Counted from the first letter of the stretch, positions 24,676 through 34,321 are shown. The stretch: 64,000 nt of DNA from Lysinibacillus_B sp036662795 (GCF_036662795.1 NZ_JBAFWZ010000006.1:105027-169026); one strand, 5' to 3'. Notes: generated by a model from the letters alone, not told the origin. Numbers and translations are program-made.

Positions 24676-25866
24676 TTAAGAGAATAAAGAGCGTATTTTT
24701 TCAATTGCCCAGTCCAAATCCTCCTTAGAGATGATTAATGGTGGGGCGAAGCGGATAACTGTGTCATGCGTTTCTTTGCATAGTAAACCTTTTTCCATTA
24801 GTTTCTCGCAATATGGTCGTGCAGCTTCTGTTAGCTCTAATCCGATAAATAGACCGCGTCCTCGTACTTCTTTGATGGAAGGGTGGTTAATTTGGCGAAG
24901 TGCCTCCTGAAAATAATTTCCGAGCTCTAGTGAACGAGAGACTAAGCTTTCATCCTCGATTACGTCTAATGAAGCAATCGAAACAGCACAGGCAAGTGGA
25001 TTCCCACCAAATGTAGAGCCGTGTGAGCCAGGGTTAAAGACACCTAACACATCTTGGTTCGCCACGATGCAGGAAATAGGGAATACACCTCCACCAAGAG
25101 CCTTTCCTAAAATCAATACGTCGGGTGTAATGTCTTCCCATTCGTAGGCAAACATTTTACCTGTTCGGCCTAGTCCAGTCTGTATTTCATCCAAAATGAA
25201 TAGGACATTGTGCTCCTTACATAGCGCCTCGGCAGCCTTTAAAAACCCTTCAGGTGGAATAATAATGCCTGCCTCACCTTGTATTGGTTCGACGATAAAT
25301 GCGGCTGTATTTGGTGTAATAGCCTTCTTCAATGCTTCGATATCCCCGTAAGGAATGAGACTAAACCCCGGCAGTAGGGGACCGAAGCCACGTTGATATG
25401 CTGCCTCAGATGATAGCGAAATAGCAGCCATTGTTCGACCATGGAAGTTGCCAGTACAGCCGATTATTTCTGCACTGTTTTCCATTACTCCCTTTACATC
25501 ATAAGCCCAACGACGTGCCGCCTTAATGGCAGTTTCCACCGCTTCAGCCCCAGTATTCATTGGTAAGACTAAATCTTTTTTTGATAATTTCGCTACCTTT
25601 TCATACCAAGGTCCAAGCTGATCCGAATGGAATGCACGAGACGTTAATGTCACACGGTCTGCCTGATCCTTTAATGCTCGAATAATTTTAGGGTGACGGT
25701 GTCCTTGATTGACAGCCGAATAAGCAGATAGCATATCCAAATATTTATTTCCTTCTGGATCCTTTACCCATACGCCTTCCGCTTCTGAAATGACGATCGG
25801 TAGGGGGTGGTAGTTATTTGCACCGAAGGCAGTCGTTTGCTCAATGAGTTTCTTAGTTTTTGTCAT
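24676..25866 (-). CDS. rocD: Ornithine--oxo-acid transaminase
   Basis: A 396-aa class III PLP aminotransferase. LILGKALGGG holds the PLP-binding lysine (about 254) and DEIQTGLGRTG (about 226-236) precedes it. It converts ornithine to glutamate semialdehyde in arginine breakdown. It lies 11 bp behind rocA on the same strand, so both steps from ornithine to glutamate are in one transcript. AGGAGGAG precedes the ATG. No RocR or sigma-54 promoter is visible nearby. Confidence 0.92.
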   Translation of the reverse strand: MTKTKKLIEQTTAFGANNYHPLPIVISEAEGVWVKDPEGNKYLDMLSAYSAVNQGHRHPKIIRALKDQADRVTLTSRAFHSDQLGPWYEKVAKLSKKDLVLPMNTGAEAVETAIKAARRWAYDVKGVMENSAEIIGCTGNFHGRTMAAISLSSEAAYQRGFGPLLPGFSLIPYGDIEALKKAITPNTAAFIVEPIQGEAGIIIPPEGFLKAAEALCKEHNVLFILDEIQTGLGRTGKMFAYEWEDITPDVLILGKALGGGVFPISCIVANQDVLGVFNPGSHGSTFGGNPLACAVSIASLDVIEDESLVSRSLELGNYFQEALRQINHPSIKEVRGRGLFIGLELTEAARPYCEKLMEKGLLCKETHDTVIRFAPPLIISKEDLDWAIEKIRSLFS

Positions 25867-25877
25867 GGTGTCTCCTC

Positions 25878-27425
25878 CTAGTAGCTTTCAGAAATTGTTT
25901 TTGCCTGCATATGCAGCGCTAAATAGTCTGGGCTACCTGCTTTAGAATCCGTACCAGACATATTGAAGCCGCCGAATGGTTGGTAGCCAACGATTGCGCC
26001 CGTACATCCACGATTAATGTACAGATTTCCAACCTGGAATTCTCGTTTAGCTCGTGAGATATGGTCAGCATTATTTGAAATGATGGCACCTGTTAAACCA
26101 TATTCTGTGTTATTCGCAATTGTTAATAAGTGATCGAAGTCCTTTGCCTTGCAAAACGCCACAACCGGCCCGAATATTTCTTCCTGCATAAGACGGGCAT
26201 TTTCATCAACATCTGCTATAATCGTCGGCTGTACAAAGTAGCCTGTGGAATCATCGGCTTCACCACCGTAAACGATACGGCCTTCTTTTTTGCCGATTTC
26301 GATATAGCTTGATATTTTTTTAAATGATTTTTCATCTATAACTGGTCCCATAAATGTTGCTTGCTGGGCAGGGTTCCCTACTCTAAGTGCCTTTGTTTTT
26401 TCTACAACCCTTTCAAGCACTTCATCGTAAATACTTTCATGAATCACTGCACGAGAGCAGGCGGAGCATTTTTGCCCTGAAAAACCAAATGCAGAGCCTA
26501 CGATAGATGAGGCAGCTAGCTCTACATCAGCGTCGCTGTCAACGATGATCGTATCTTTACCACCCATTTCTGCAATGACACGCTTTAACCAAATTTGCCC
26601 ATCATGCACTTTTGCAGCGCGCTCATAAATTCGACAGCCAACAGCACGTGATCCAGTAAATGAAACAAATCGTGTCTGAATATGGTCCACTAAGTAGTCA
26701 CCAATTTCAGCGCCAGACCCAGGTAAGTAGGAGAGGACACCATCTGGTAACCCAGCCTCTTTCATTACTTCTACAAATTTTGAAGCGATAACAGGCGCCG
26801 TTTCTGCTGGCTTTAATACGACTGTATTACCCGTAACAATCGCTGCGACAGTTGTTCCAGCCATTATGGCAAGTGGGAAATTAAACGGTGAAATAATGAT
26901 TCCTACACCTAATGGAATATAGCCAAATTCATTATGCTCTCCGTCTCGACTCATCACTGGCTTGCCTTGAGCGAGCTCCACCATTTGACGTGCATAATAT
27001 TCAAGAAAATCAATACATTCCGCCGTATCTCCATCAGCTTCATTCCACGGCTTACCGACTTCCTTCACAAGCCAAGCTGAAAATTCATGCTTTCGACGAC
27101 GAATAATTGCAGCAGCGCGGAATAAAATCCCTGCCCGTACTTCAGGGTCTGTATATTGCCAAGTTTTAAAACTTTCAGCCGCAGTTGCAATGGCTTTTTT
27201 GGCTAGTTCAACATCGGCCTGATGCACTGTTCCGATGACCTCATTTTTATTTGCGGGGTTAATCGATTCGACAGTATTATTTGTTTTATATGCCACGCCG
27301 TTAATTTGAATTGGGTATTCGAGCCCTAATTCGCTATTGACCTTTTTAAGCGCTGCAAGAAAAGCTGTAGCTTCCTGTTCGTTTTGGAAATTTGTGAATG
27401 CTTCGTGTTTATAGGGTACTGGCAT
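25878..27425 (-). CDS. rocA: 1-pyrroline-5-carboxylate dehydrogenase
   Basis: A 515-aa aldehyde dehydrogenase with the catalytic cysteine in SGQKCSACSRA (about residue 320) and the catalytic glutamate in AEMGGKD (about 286). It oxidises glutamate semialdehyde to glutamate using NAD(P), the step after RocD and proline dehydrogenase. AGGAGG precedes the ATG. Upstream I find no TGGCAC/TTGC sigma-54 element, unlike the Bacillus subtilis roc genes, so control may differ. Confidence 0.93.
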   Translation of the reverse strand: MPVPYKHEAFTNFQNEQEATAFLAALKKVNSELGLEYPIQINGVAYKTNNTVESINPANKNEVIGTVHQADVELAKKAIATAAESFKTWQYTDPEVRAGILFRAAAIIRRRKHEFSAWLVKEVGKPWNEADGDTAECIDFLEYYARQMVELAQGKPVMSRDGEHNEFGYIPLGVGIIISPFNFPLAIMAGTTVAAIVTGNTVVLKPAETAPVIASKFVEVMKEAGLPDGVLSYLPGSGAEIGDYLVDHIQTRFVSFTGSRAVGCRIYERAAKVHDGQIWLKRVIAEMGGKDTIIVDSDADVELAASSIVGSAFGFSGQKCSACSRAVIHESIYDEVLERVVEKTKALRVGNPAQQATFMGPVIDEKSFKKISSYIEIGKKEGRIVYGGEADDSTGYFVQPTIIADVDENARLMQEEIFGPVVAFCKAKDFDHLLTIANNTEYGLTGAIISNNADHISRAKREFQVGNLYINRGCTGAIVGYQPFGGFNMSGTDSKAGSPDYLALHMQAKTISESY

Positions 27426-27559
27426 AGATAAAAAACCTCCTCGAAATTTGTATGACTATCAACTTTCTGAAAACTTATCATCCTAGCTTCCTATGGATTA
27501 ATTTAAGGATAACAAATCTACTTACAATTATGCTAATAAAAGGATAGTAGTGAAAATAA

Positions 27560-27576
27560 GAAAAGCGCATTTGCTG
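27560..27576 (-). terminator. Small GC-rich hairpin, likely terminator on the minus strand
   Basis: GCGCA and TGCGC arms are followed on the minus strand by TTTTCTTATTTT. It closes a GC-rich stretch (27560-27625) that stands out from its AT-rich surroundings. Confidence 0.4.
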
Positions 27577-27645
27577 CGCCCATTTGTACGTGACAAGCGC
27601 CTGAGAGCGTGCGGCGCGAATGCCTCGAAACTTTTTAAACTAAAA

Positions 27646-27673
27646 AAGGGGCTGCTTCAACGCAGCCCCTTCT
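27646..27673 (-). terminator. Terminator behind repeat array 1
   Basis: AAGGGGCTGC and GCAGCCCCTT form a perfect 10-bp stem with a 6-nt loop; on the minus strand a T-run follows. It would end the transcript of the MFS gene at 27812 after the repeat array. Confidence 0.8.
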
Positions 27674-27676
27674 GGA

Positions 27677-27800
27677 GAAGTTACCCAATTATGTCCATGA
27701 ATCGCCCAATAAATTATAGAGTTCGCCCAATTCCTAGGGAGAATCGCCCAATTAATTAAAGAATACGCCCAATTCGCCGGGAGTACCGCCCAATCTAAAG
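27677..27800. repeat. 21-bp tandem array 1 (core CGCCCAATT)
   Basis: CCCAAT occurs at 27684, 27705, 27726, 27747, 27768 and 27789, exactly 21 bp apart six times. Five copies read CGCCCAAT and are preceded by a GA-rich word (GAATC, GAGTAC); the remaining 8 bp or so vary. The array lies between the stop codon of the MFS gene at 27812 and its terminator, so it would be the 3' untranslated region of that transcript. A frame on the minus strand reads W-A-x4-N every seven residues as a by-product of the period. Confidence 0.9.
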
Positions 27801-27811
27801 ATTCCTCAAAC

Positions 27812-28981
27812 TTAAGCGTAGCTTTTCGGTTTTTTCCAAAATAGAGCAAGAACAAATCCGATGGCTAGAACAATCGTCGCAAAATAGTAAGGGTAGTTTA
27901 AATCGACATCAAATAAAATACCACCGATGATCGGACCGAAAATATTTCCGATACTTGTAAACATAGAATTCATTCCGCCGACAAAGCCTTGCTCATTGCC
28001 TGCTATTTTAGATAAGTAGGAGGTAACGGCCGGGCGCATTAAATCAAATCCGATAAATAACACGAACGTGACAAGTAAAATAGTGAAATACGTATGGACA
28101 ATCGTCATTAAGAAGGTAAGGACTGCTGATACAAGAATGCTGTAACGAATAACACCAATCTCCCCAAGCTTTCTTGTTAATGGATCAAATAACACGATTT
28201 GCCCAATGGCGCCAACAATGGCACTCCCTGTAATGACAATAGCAATATCCTTAGGTGTAAAAGAAAATTTATGATCTACAAATAAACTAAATAAGGATTC
28301 GAAAGCGGCTAGTCCAAATGAAAAGATGAAAATAATAATAAACGCAATAAAATATTTAGGTACAAAAATTCTGGCAAGTCCAGTTTTTTCACCTTGCTCA
28401 GTAGTTACTGCTTCTTGTTGACGTTCTGGCTCTGTAAGTAATACAAGGGAAAGAATAGCTGCAACAATACCTAATACACCTGCAGAGTAAAACGGCATAC
28501 GCGTACTAATTTCGGCTAAAAACCCACCAATTCCTGGACCAATAATAAATCCTGTAGAAATTGCGGCAGACATGTAGCCAAGTGCCTTTGATCTTGTCTC
28601 GGTAGTTGTAATATCAGCGATAAAGGCAGTAACAGCTGGCATAATAAATGCGGCACTCACTCCACCTAAAATACGAGATAAAAATAATATTTCAACCGTT
28701 TTTCCTATACCGAATAAAAATTCAGAAATGCCGAAGATGAATAGACCGATTACAATCATAATTTTCCGTCCGAATCGATCTACCCAACGACCCGAAAAAG
28801 GCGATACAATTAATTGTGTGATAGCGAAGGCCGCCACCATATAACCAACAACTTTACCGTTAATGGAAAGTTCATTCATAATCGTTGGTAGGACGGGTAT
28901 AACAAGTCCAATCCCTAAAAAGGCGATAAACAAATTCATGAGTAAAATACTTAAGGTGACTTTTTGTTTTTTCGATCCCAT
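27812..28981 (-). CDS. MFS multidrug efflux transporter (NorA/Bmr-like)
   Basis: A 389-aa transporter with 12 membrane segments. Motif A-like GRWVDRFGRKIMIV (about 64-77) and antiporter motif C region GPGIGGFL (about 148-155) place it with the proton-coupled drug exporters of the NorA, Bmr and Blt group. GAGGAG precedes the ATG. Its transcript should run through repeat array 1 to the hairpin at 27646. The substrate is not predictable. Confidence 0.85.
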   Translation of the reverse strand: MGSKKQKVTLSILLMNLFIAFLGIGLVIPVLPTIMNELSINGKVVGYMVAAFAITQLIVSPFSGRWVDRFGRKIMIVIGLFIFGISEFLFGIGKTVEILFLSRILGGVSAAFIMPAVTAFIADITTTETRSKALGYMSAAISTGFIIGPGIGGFLAEISTRMPFYSAGVLGIVAAILSLVLLTEPERQQEAVTTEQGEKTGLARIFVPKYFIAFIIIFIFSFGLAAFESLFSLFVDHKFSFTPKDIAIVITGSAIVGAIGQIVLFDPLTRKLGEIGVIRYSILVSAVLTFLMTIVHTYFTILLVTFVLFIGFDLMRPAVTSYLSKIAGNEQGFVGGMNSMFTSIGNIFGPIIGGILFDVDLNYPYYFATIVLAIGFVLALFWKKPKSYA

Positions 28982-29118
28982 GTTAATTCTCCTCTATCAT
29001 TAAAAAAGTTACGTAAGCAAAAAAAGAAACCCTGAGAACAGGGCTTAAAGTGCATTGTAGTATTGTAATATAGCGGCAATGTAAGTGCTAGTGAAGTGAC
29101 TTAATTAGCGCGATTTTT

Positions 29119-30312
29119 TTAACTCATATGTTCACTTTGCTGACAATTTAATAGTACAGCTTTTCGCTGTGTAAGTACTTGTCCGATAAATAAAATAATT
29201 AGTGCAAAGGCGACGATAGAACCAGCAAATATCAACGGTGCCTTGAAGCTTTTAAAATAACCTTCCAATATACTAGCGATGACAGGTCCAATAATTTGTC
29301 CAATTGCATAGAACGTTGTAAGAACGGAAACTACGACCCCGCTTTGTTTTGGGAAAAGTTGTCGACCATACCCTGTAGAAAGGGTAACAAGTCCAACAAA
29401 CGTCATCCCGAATAAAAAAGCCGAAAGTAATACACTCCAAACGGTCTGAGTTAGTACCGGAAGCAAAATACCGAACACTTGTAATATGTATGCTACGTAC
29501 ATAATGGTTACGGGTTTAAAGCGAGACATGAGTGCCATCCAAATAGGGGCAGACGGTATGGCTGCAAGTCCAACAACGACCCAGCTATAGCTTGCATAGG
29601 CTCGTAAATTTTCGATGTTATAAATAATATCTACTAAAAACGTCCCTGTAATAATATAGCCTAAGCCTTCTAAACCGTAAGCCGCAATTAACCATGGCAT
29701 AATACCACGCCAAATATTTGTATCATCAGTTTTAGGTAGCTTTTCCCCATCTTGAACAGATATACGTCTCCATAAAAATAATGTTGTGCATAAAAACAAA
29801 CCTGATAAAAGACCAAGCCCTATCCACGTACCCTCCCAAGAATAGAATGCCTCAATAGAAGGAACAAACAATCCGGATATAGCAATACCGAGTCCAATCC
29901 CGCTAAATAAATAGCCAGACCACCGTGTCAGGTTATGCTGGGCTAGATAATCCATTATTAGGCTAGATGTTAAGACGAAAATAAATCCACTTGTAACGCC
30001 TGCAATTAAACGTAGGATCATCCAAAGAGCAAAAGAATGAGTGAAACCCATAAAAATAATTGCAGCTACATTCAGTACAACATTCCCTAATAAAAGCTCT
30101 TTTTTTCGTTTGTAAATGAAGGCCGCACCTAGAGCGCCTATAAAATAACCGATATAATTGCTTGAGGCTAACCAACCACCTGCCTCAAAAGAAAGTTTCT
30201 CATCGATTCGCATAAATGGCAGTAATGGTGTAAACGCGAATCGACTAATTCCCATGGCAACTACGAGAAATAATATTCCCCCAAATAATACTCCTGCATG
30301 TTGACGTGTCAT
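29119..30312 (-). CDS. MFS transporter, YbfB/YjiJ family
   Basis: A 397-aa protein with about 12 membrane segments. GISRFAFTPLLPFM near residues 21-34 is characteristic of the YbfB/YjiJ branch of the major facilitator superfamily. Substrates of this group are not established. AAAGGGG precedes the ATG. It lies 137 bp upstream of the NorA-like exporter gene on the same strand; cotranscription is possible but not shown. Confidence 0.8.
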   Translation of the reverse strand: MTRQHAGVLFGGILFLVVAMGISRFAFTPLLPFMRIDEKLSFEAGGWLASSNYIGYFIGALGAAFIYKRKKELLLGNVVLNVAAIIFMGFTHSFALWMILRLIAGVTSGFIFVLTSSLIMDYLAQHNLTRWSGYLFSGIGLGIAISGLFVPSIEAFYSWEGTWIGLGLLSGLFLCTTLFLWRRISVQDGEKLPKTDDTNIWRGIMPWLIAAYGLEGLGYIITGTFLVDIIYNIENLRAYASYSWVVVGLAAIPSAPIWMALMSRFKPVTIMYVAYILQVFGILLPVLTQTVWSVLLSAFLFGMTFVGLVTLSTGYGRQLFPKQSGVVVSVLTTFYAIGQIIGPVIASILEGYFKSFKAPLIFAGSIVAFALIILFIGQVLTQRKAVLLNCQQSEHMS

Positions 30313-30522
30313 AGCATATCCCCTTTATGAAATTATTCCCCTAAAATTATCTTAACATTGCGAAAAAAGCTGTGGTAGTTTATTTTAGGAAAACAACGAA
30401 ATTAAATTTTAGAAGACGAAGGTAGTTTGCTCAATGGACTCTTCTGAAGTGTTTATTCCATCGTATTTACGCTACAATTACAATGAGAATTTATCCAATA
30501 TGCTGTGAAAGGAAAGATCATA

Positions 30523-30957
30523 TTGCTTTATAATCTAATGTTATTTATACATATTTTAAGTGCAGCTATCGCAATCGGCCCATTATTCGGGGTTTTTCCA
30601 ATCCTGAACCGAATGAAAGAGGCACAGGATGCTAAAATTCTTGGGATGATAGAAGGACTACGAGGTTCAATACGGGCGATAGAGCTAGCGGGGCATGTAC
30701 TCGTACCGAGTGGACTAGTTCTTATTTGGCTTGGTGGCTGGTCATGGACAACCTCGTGGGTAATCGTCACAATTCTTGTTATGTTAGGCTCATTATTTTT
30801 TTTAGCAAGGGCATTTAAACCAGCATGGCGGTTAGTTAGCGCGGAGGATTTTTCCAGAGAGCAATTTATTACGGTAATGAAAAATGCCACAATTAAATAT
30901 ATAGTAATAATGCTCATTATGCTTTGGCTTATGGTTGCCAAGCCTCATTTTTGGTAA
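30523..30957 (+). CDS. DUF2269-like integral membrane protein
   Basis: A 144-aa membrane protein with four predicted segments and FIHILSAAIAIGPLFGVF near the N-terminus, resembling DUF2269 proteins. The start is TTG 30523, 6 nt behind GGAAAG; an earlier GTG at 30505 lies in front of that site. Function unknown. It stands alone. Confidence 0.65.
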   Translation: MLYNLMLFIHILSAAIAIGPLFGVFPILNRMKEAQDAKILGMIEGLRGSIRAIELAGHVLVPSGLVLIWLGGWSWTTSWVIVTILVMLGSLFFLARAFKPAWRLVSAEDFSREQFITVMKNATIKYIVIMLIMLWLMVAKPHFW

Positions 30958-31094
30958 TTATGAAGTGGCTGAAGTGAGGGCAATTGTTTTCAGTTGGTAT
31001 ACGATTAATCTATTTTTATTTAAATGAAACAGCGCTCTGTGCATATGGTAAAATAATTTTAAAAATTTTCTGAATTAGAAAGAGGTGAACTAAA

Positions 31095-31733
31095 ATGATG
31101 AATCTTTCATTATTTTTGATTATGTGTATCCTACTCATTATTTTACCGGGACCTGATACTGCAATAGCAACTAAAAACACATTAACAGTTGGGCGTAATG
31201 GCGGGTTAAAAACAATGCTAGGCTCTTGCAGTGGTCTCTTAATCCATACACTAGCTGCAGTAATCGGACTTTCAGCTATTATTGTTAAATCAGCCTATGT
31301 ATTTGCCATTCTTAAATATGTCGGAGCAGTATACTTATGTTATTTAGGTATAAAAACACTATGGGCATTAAAAGCACTGCGTACACAACAGGAAGAAGCA
31401 GTGGGAGAGCTAAATACAACCGATAAATATAAAGATCACTCTTGCTTCAAGCAGGGGTTTTTAACGAATGTAACGAATCCAAAGGTTGCAGTGTTCTTTT
31501 TAACCTTTTTACCACAATTTGTTGATGGGAAAGGCGAGACATTCCTACCGTTTTTAATGATGGGCGTGATATACACTGTATTAACGGCTCTGTGGTTTAT
31601 TTTTTATGTATATTTACTAGACCGGATTAGTGCTTTTATGAAAAAGCCTAAAACAAAGGTAATAATTGAAGGGGTAACAGGTGCCATCTTAATAGGCTTC
31701 GGTATTAAGCTTGCGTTCGAAAAGAGTCAATAA
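31095..31733 (+). CDS. LysE family translocator
   Basis: A 212-aa membrane protein with about six segments. LPGPDTAIATKNTLTVGR (about 17-34) is the LysE/RhtB family signature. Members export amino acids such as lysine, threonine or homoserine lactone; the substrate is not predictable here. AGAGGTG precedes two adjacent ATG codons. A terminator follows. Confidence 0.88.
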   Translation: MMNLSLFLIMCILLIILPGPDTAIATKNTLTVGRNGGLKTMLGSCSGLLIHTLAAVIGLSAIIVKSAYVFAILKYVGAVYLCYLGIKTLWALKALRTQQEEAVGELNTTDKYKDHSCFKQGFLTNVTNPKVAVFFLTFLPQFVDGKGETFLPFLMMGVIYTVLTALWFIFYVYLLDRISAFMKKPKTKVIIEGVTGAILIGFGIKLAFEKSQ

Positions 31734-31756
31734 GAAGTGGCGCTACTCTAAAAATA

Positions 31757-31791
31757 AAAGAGTTGTCTATAATTAGGCAACTCTTTTTATG
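31757..31791 (+). terminator. Terminator after the LysE-family gene
   Basis: AAAGAGTTG and CAACTCTTT are complementary (9 bp), followed by TTTT; on the other strand it could also serve yqeY. Confidence 0.8.
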
Positions 31792-31800
31792 TTGCAAGAA

Positions 31801-32229
31801 TTATGAAATTAACGATTTTATAACCTTCGAAACTACTGCACCTTCAGCTTTTCCGTTTAATAATGGCTTGGCAATTTTCATTGCATCTCCCATATTCATA
31901 CCGCTTGCGATCCCTGCCTCGGATAATACAGCAGCGATTTCGTCTTCAGATAGTTGTTTAGGTAGGAAGCTTTTTAGTAAGACTAATTTAGCCTCTTCCT
32001 TTTCAATAAGGTCTGCTCGGTCAGCCTTTTGAGCACCGTCTAAAGCTTGGTTTGTTTGCTTTACTTCACGATTAATAACGGCAATTTCCTCTGCCTCTGT
32101 TAAAGCTGAACCTTTTTCCTTTTCGGCAGCATCTAGTCCAGACTTTAAAAGAGTTAGTACACCTTTTGCCAACGCATTTTTTTCCTTCATAGCAACTTTT
32201 AATTGCTCAAATACTTGCTGTTTTAACAT
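31801..32229 (-). CDS. yqeY: GatB/YqeY domain-containing protein
   Basis: A 142-aa helical protein of the YqeY family, related to the C-terminal tRNA-binding domain of GatB. EKEKGSALTEAEEIAVI (about 36-52) and ELVLLKSFLPKQL-type motifs are diagnostic. A role with tRNA or amidotransferases is inferred from the GatB relation but unproven. GAGAGAGG precedes the ATG. In Bacillus yqeY follows rpsU; rpsU is not adjacent here. Confidence 0.9.
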   Translation of the reverse strand: MLKQQVFEQLKVAMKEKNALAKGVLTLLKSGLDAAEKEKGSALTEAEEIAVINREVKQTNQALDGAQKADRADLIEKEEAKLVLLKSFLPKQLSEDEIAAVLSEAGIASGMNMGDAMKIAKPLLNGKAEGAVVSKVIKSLIS

Positions 32230-32507
32230 ATGCCTCTCTCCGTTTCTTTAAAGGATAAATTTATTATAGCACTTTGTAAAAAGGGAGAAAATTTTAGAAG
32301 TATTTTTGACGGAATGAGGGAAATGCTAATTTACAAAAGGGGCTAATTAACTTTAAATTCTAAATGTTTCTAATTAGAGTTAATAGTTTTAAATTTAATA
32401 ATTAAATGCTACACTGTTTTTTGTGAAAAAAATCACAAAGCATCGAGAGTGAGTCGTATTTATCCAAAATTTACTTTTTATGCTCAGTGTATTAGGAGGA
32501 ATTTCTT

Positions 32508-33314
32508 ATGAATCGTGTACAGAATAAAGTTGCACTTGTTACAGGTGGAGCATCAGGAATTGGTTTATCAGCATCAAATTTATTAGCAAAAGAAGGCGCA
32601 AAAGTAGTTATTGCTGACTTTAATATTGATGGTGCTAAAGAAGCTGCAGAAGCATTAGTAAAAGAAGGCTACGAGGCATCTGCCATCTTCTTAGATGCTG
32701 GCGACGCAAAATCTATCGAGGATGCGGTTAACTTTACTGTTGAGCAATACGGCACTTTAACAGTTCTATTTAATAATGTTGGTTTAACTAACCTTCAAAA
32801 AGACTTAGACGTTTTAAATATCGATTTAGATGAGTGGGATCGCTTAGTAAATGTAAACTTAAAGTCAGTCCTACTTGGAAGTCGTTTCGCTATCCCTCAT
32901 ATGCAAAAAGCAGGTGGCGGCTCGATTATTAACACAGCTTCAATGGCAGGCTTTGCAAGCGATCAGCTTCGTACTGCATATGGTGCGACTAAGGCAGGCG
33001 TTGTAAATATGACAAAATATATTGCAACACAATACGGAAAAGATAAAATCCGTAGTAATGCAATTGCACCAGGCCTTATTTTAACACCAGCAGCTGAAAG
33101 AAATATGCCAAAAGAAATGCAAGATATCTTTATGAAATTTAATGCATTACCGTACCACGGTGAAGCAGATGATATCGGTCATGCAGTAGTATTTTTAGCT
33201 TCAGATGAATCTAAGTTCATGACTGGTCAAACACTTCAAATTGAAGGTGGCCACTACCTTGCTAATCCAACAATTGCAGATACGAACAATTGGATCGCTT
33301 CATTACAAAAGTAA
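32508..33314 (+). CDS. SDR family oxidoreductase
   Basis: A 268-aa classical short-chain dehydrogenase: cofactor motif TGGASGIG (14-21), NNVG (about 88-91, usually NNAG), catalytic Ser in NTASM and YGATK with Tyr and Lys (about 159-163). The downstream substrate loop is typical of 7-alpha-hydroxysteroid or glucose dehydrogenase-like SDRs, so the substrate is open. AGGAGG precedes the ATG. It is flanked by a 278-bp upstream gap without other features and a terminator downstream. Confidence 0.88.
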   Translation: MNRVQNKVALVTGGASGIGLSASNLLAKEGAKVVIADFNIDGAKEAAEALVKEGYEASAIFLDAGDAKSIEDAVNFTVEQYGTLTVLFNNVGLTNLQKDLDVLNIDLDEWDRLVNVNLKSVLLGSRFAIPHMQKAGGGSIINTASMAGFASDQLRTAYGATKAGVVNMTKYIATQYGKDKIRSNAIAPGLILTPAAERNMPKEMQDIFMKFNALPYHGEADDIGHAVVFLASDESKFMTGQTLQIEGGHYLANPTIADTNNWIASLQK

Positions 33315-33330
33315 CAGTTAGAAAAAATAT

Positions 33331-33381
33331 ATGGGCTGTCCCTAAGGTCATCATCATGGCTTTTAGGGGCGGCCTTTTTTA
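33331..33381 (+). terminator. Terminator after the SDR gene
   Basis: GGGCTGTCCCTAA and TTAGGGGCGGCC pair with wobbles, followed by six T. Confidence 0.75.
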
Positions 33382-33402
33382 TTGTTAGAGGAAGAAATAA
33401 CA

Positions 33403-33570
33403 GTGACACAACCCAATTATGATATTGATGCAAAGCCTAATGTATGTTCGAAAGATGCTGTAGAATGGGCAAAAGAAAATGGTATATCCTATGGCACTTA
33501 TCTAAAACTCCCAGCTACACGAGAAGAACTAATTACAATGATTTATAATGTACAAACTAAATTGAAATGA
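33403..33570 (+). CDS. Small hypothetical protein
   Basis: A 55-aa protein starting with GTG 33403, 8 nt after GAGGAAG; the frame extends upstream into the previous terminator, which makes the longer version unlikely. It contains NVCSKDAVEWAKENGISYG. No family recognised. Its own terminator follows directly. Confidence 0.5.
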   Translation: MTQPNYDIDAKPNVCSKDAVEWAKENGISYGTYLKLPATREELITMIYNVQTKLK

Positions 33571-33572
33571 GT

Positions 33573-33612
33573 TAAAGCCCGTTATCACTTTAATTAGTGG
33601 TAGCGGGCTTTC
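33573..33612 (+). terminator. Terminator
   Basis: AAAGCCCGTTA and TAGCGGGCTTT arms with inner CACT/AGTG pairs, followed by CTAAAT; T content is modest. Confidence 0.6.
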
Positions 33613-33757
33613 TAAATAAATACTATTCTAACAAGTTAATTATTTGTTGTTAAATTTGTAACATTATGTTAATTGTTATTTGTATTCTCCTTGTAAAGTA
33701 GGGGGATTGTTTTTTAGTGAAGTGAAGAAATAAAAGTGAAGAGGAGAGTTGAATCTT

Positions 33758-34319
33758 ATGAAAAAAGTTTATTTGCATTTCTGATTTTTTATAACAGCGA
33801 TGACGATTAATGGTAGTACAAATGCAGATATTGGTACAGTCCGAGTGTTTCATCTTATGGATTAACACCCCATGTTGACCACGCTATGGCGAATTGGAAT
33901 GGTGTATCATCAAAAGTTAGCTTAAGTAAAACCAGTTCAAGTTCAACAGCTAATGCAAAAGTATATGTTGGGAGTAATAATCTTCCTCAAGGCTGGTATG
34001 GTCGAATTGATATGTATTCTTATAACTGGTTAGGACAAATAGTGGAACACAAACCTTCTGATGTAAAGAATGGGACGAATTTTGAAAAGGTAACGATACA
34101 TATTGATAAAACACAAGCTACAGGTAAAGGTTTTTCGAGTTGGAATCAATTGGTGAAATTAGTTGTCATGAAATGGGCCACAGTTTGAGTCTAAACCATT
34201 TTGAAGATACTCCTGCGCACTCAAATTTTAGGTCATGGATGTATACGGGAGTATTTACGGATGGTGCTTACCCACCAGCAGACGATAAGTCGCATCTTCG
34301 TAGTAAATGGGGGAATTGA
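33758..34319 (+). pseudogene. Decayed secreted zinc metalloprotease (metzincin/matrixin type)
   Basis: AGGAGAG precedes an ATG that starts a signal-peptide-like sequence, but codon 9 is TGA. A second frame, from about 33870, gives HVDHAMANWNGVS and continues to 34185. A third frame then reads HEMGHSLSLNHFEDT and ends at 34319. HExxHxxxxxH is the metzincin zinc site. The mature protein would have been about 180 aa. One nonsense codon and two frameshifts mean it cannot be made in one piece; the good ribosome site and readable domains suggest recent loss. Confidence 0.75.
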
Positions 34320-34321
34320 GA

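Noticed and set aside
27640..27855. 71-aa minus-strand frame with Trp-Ala every seven residues as a real repeat protein
   Set aside because: The frame exists because 21 is a multiple of three. It has no ribosome site and lies in a different frame from the MFS gene it overlaps.
33758..34319. Two separate small genes instead of one broken protease
   Set aside because: The pieces give, in order, a signal peptide, a metzincin-like N-part and a HExxHxxxxxH part, which together make one protein of normal size.
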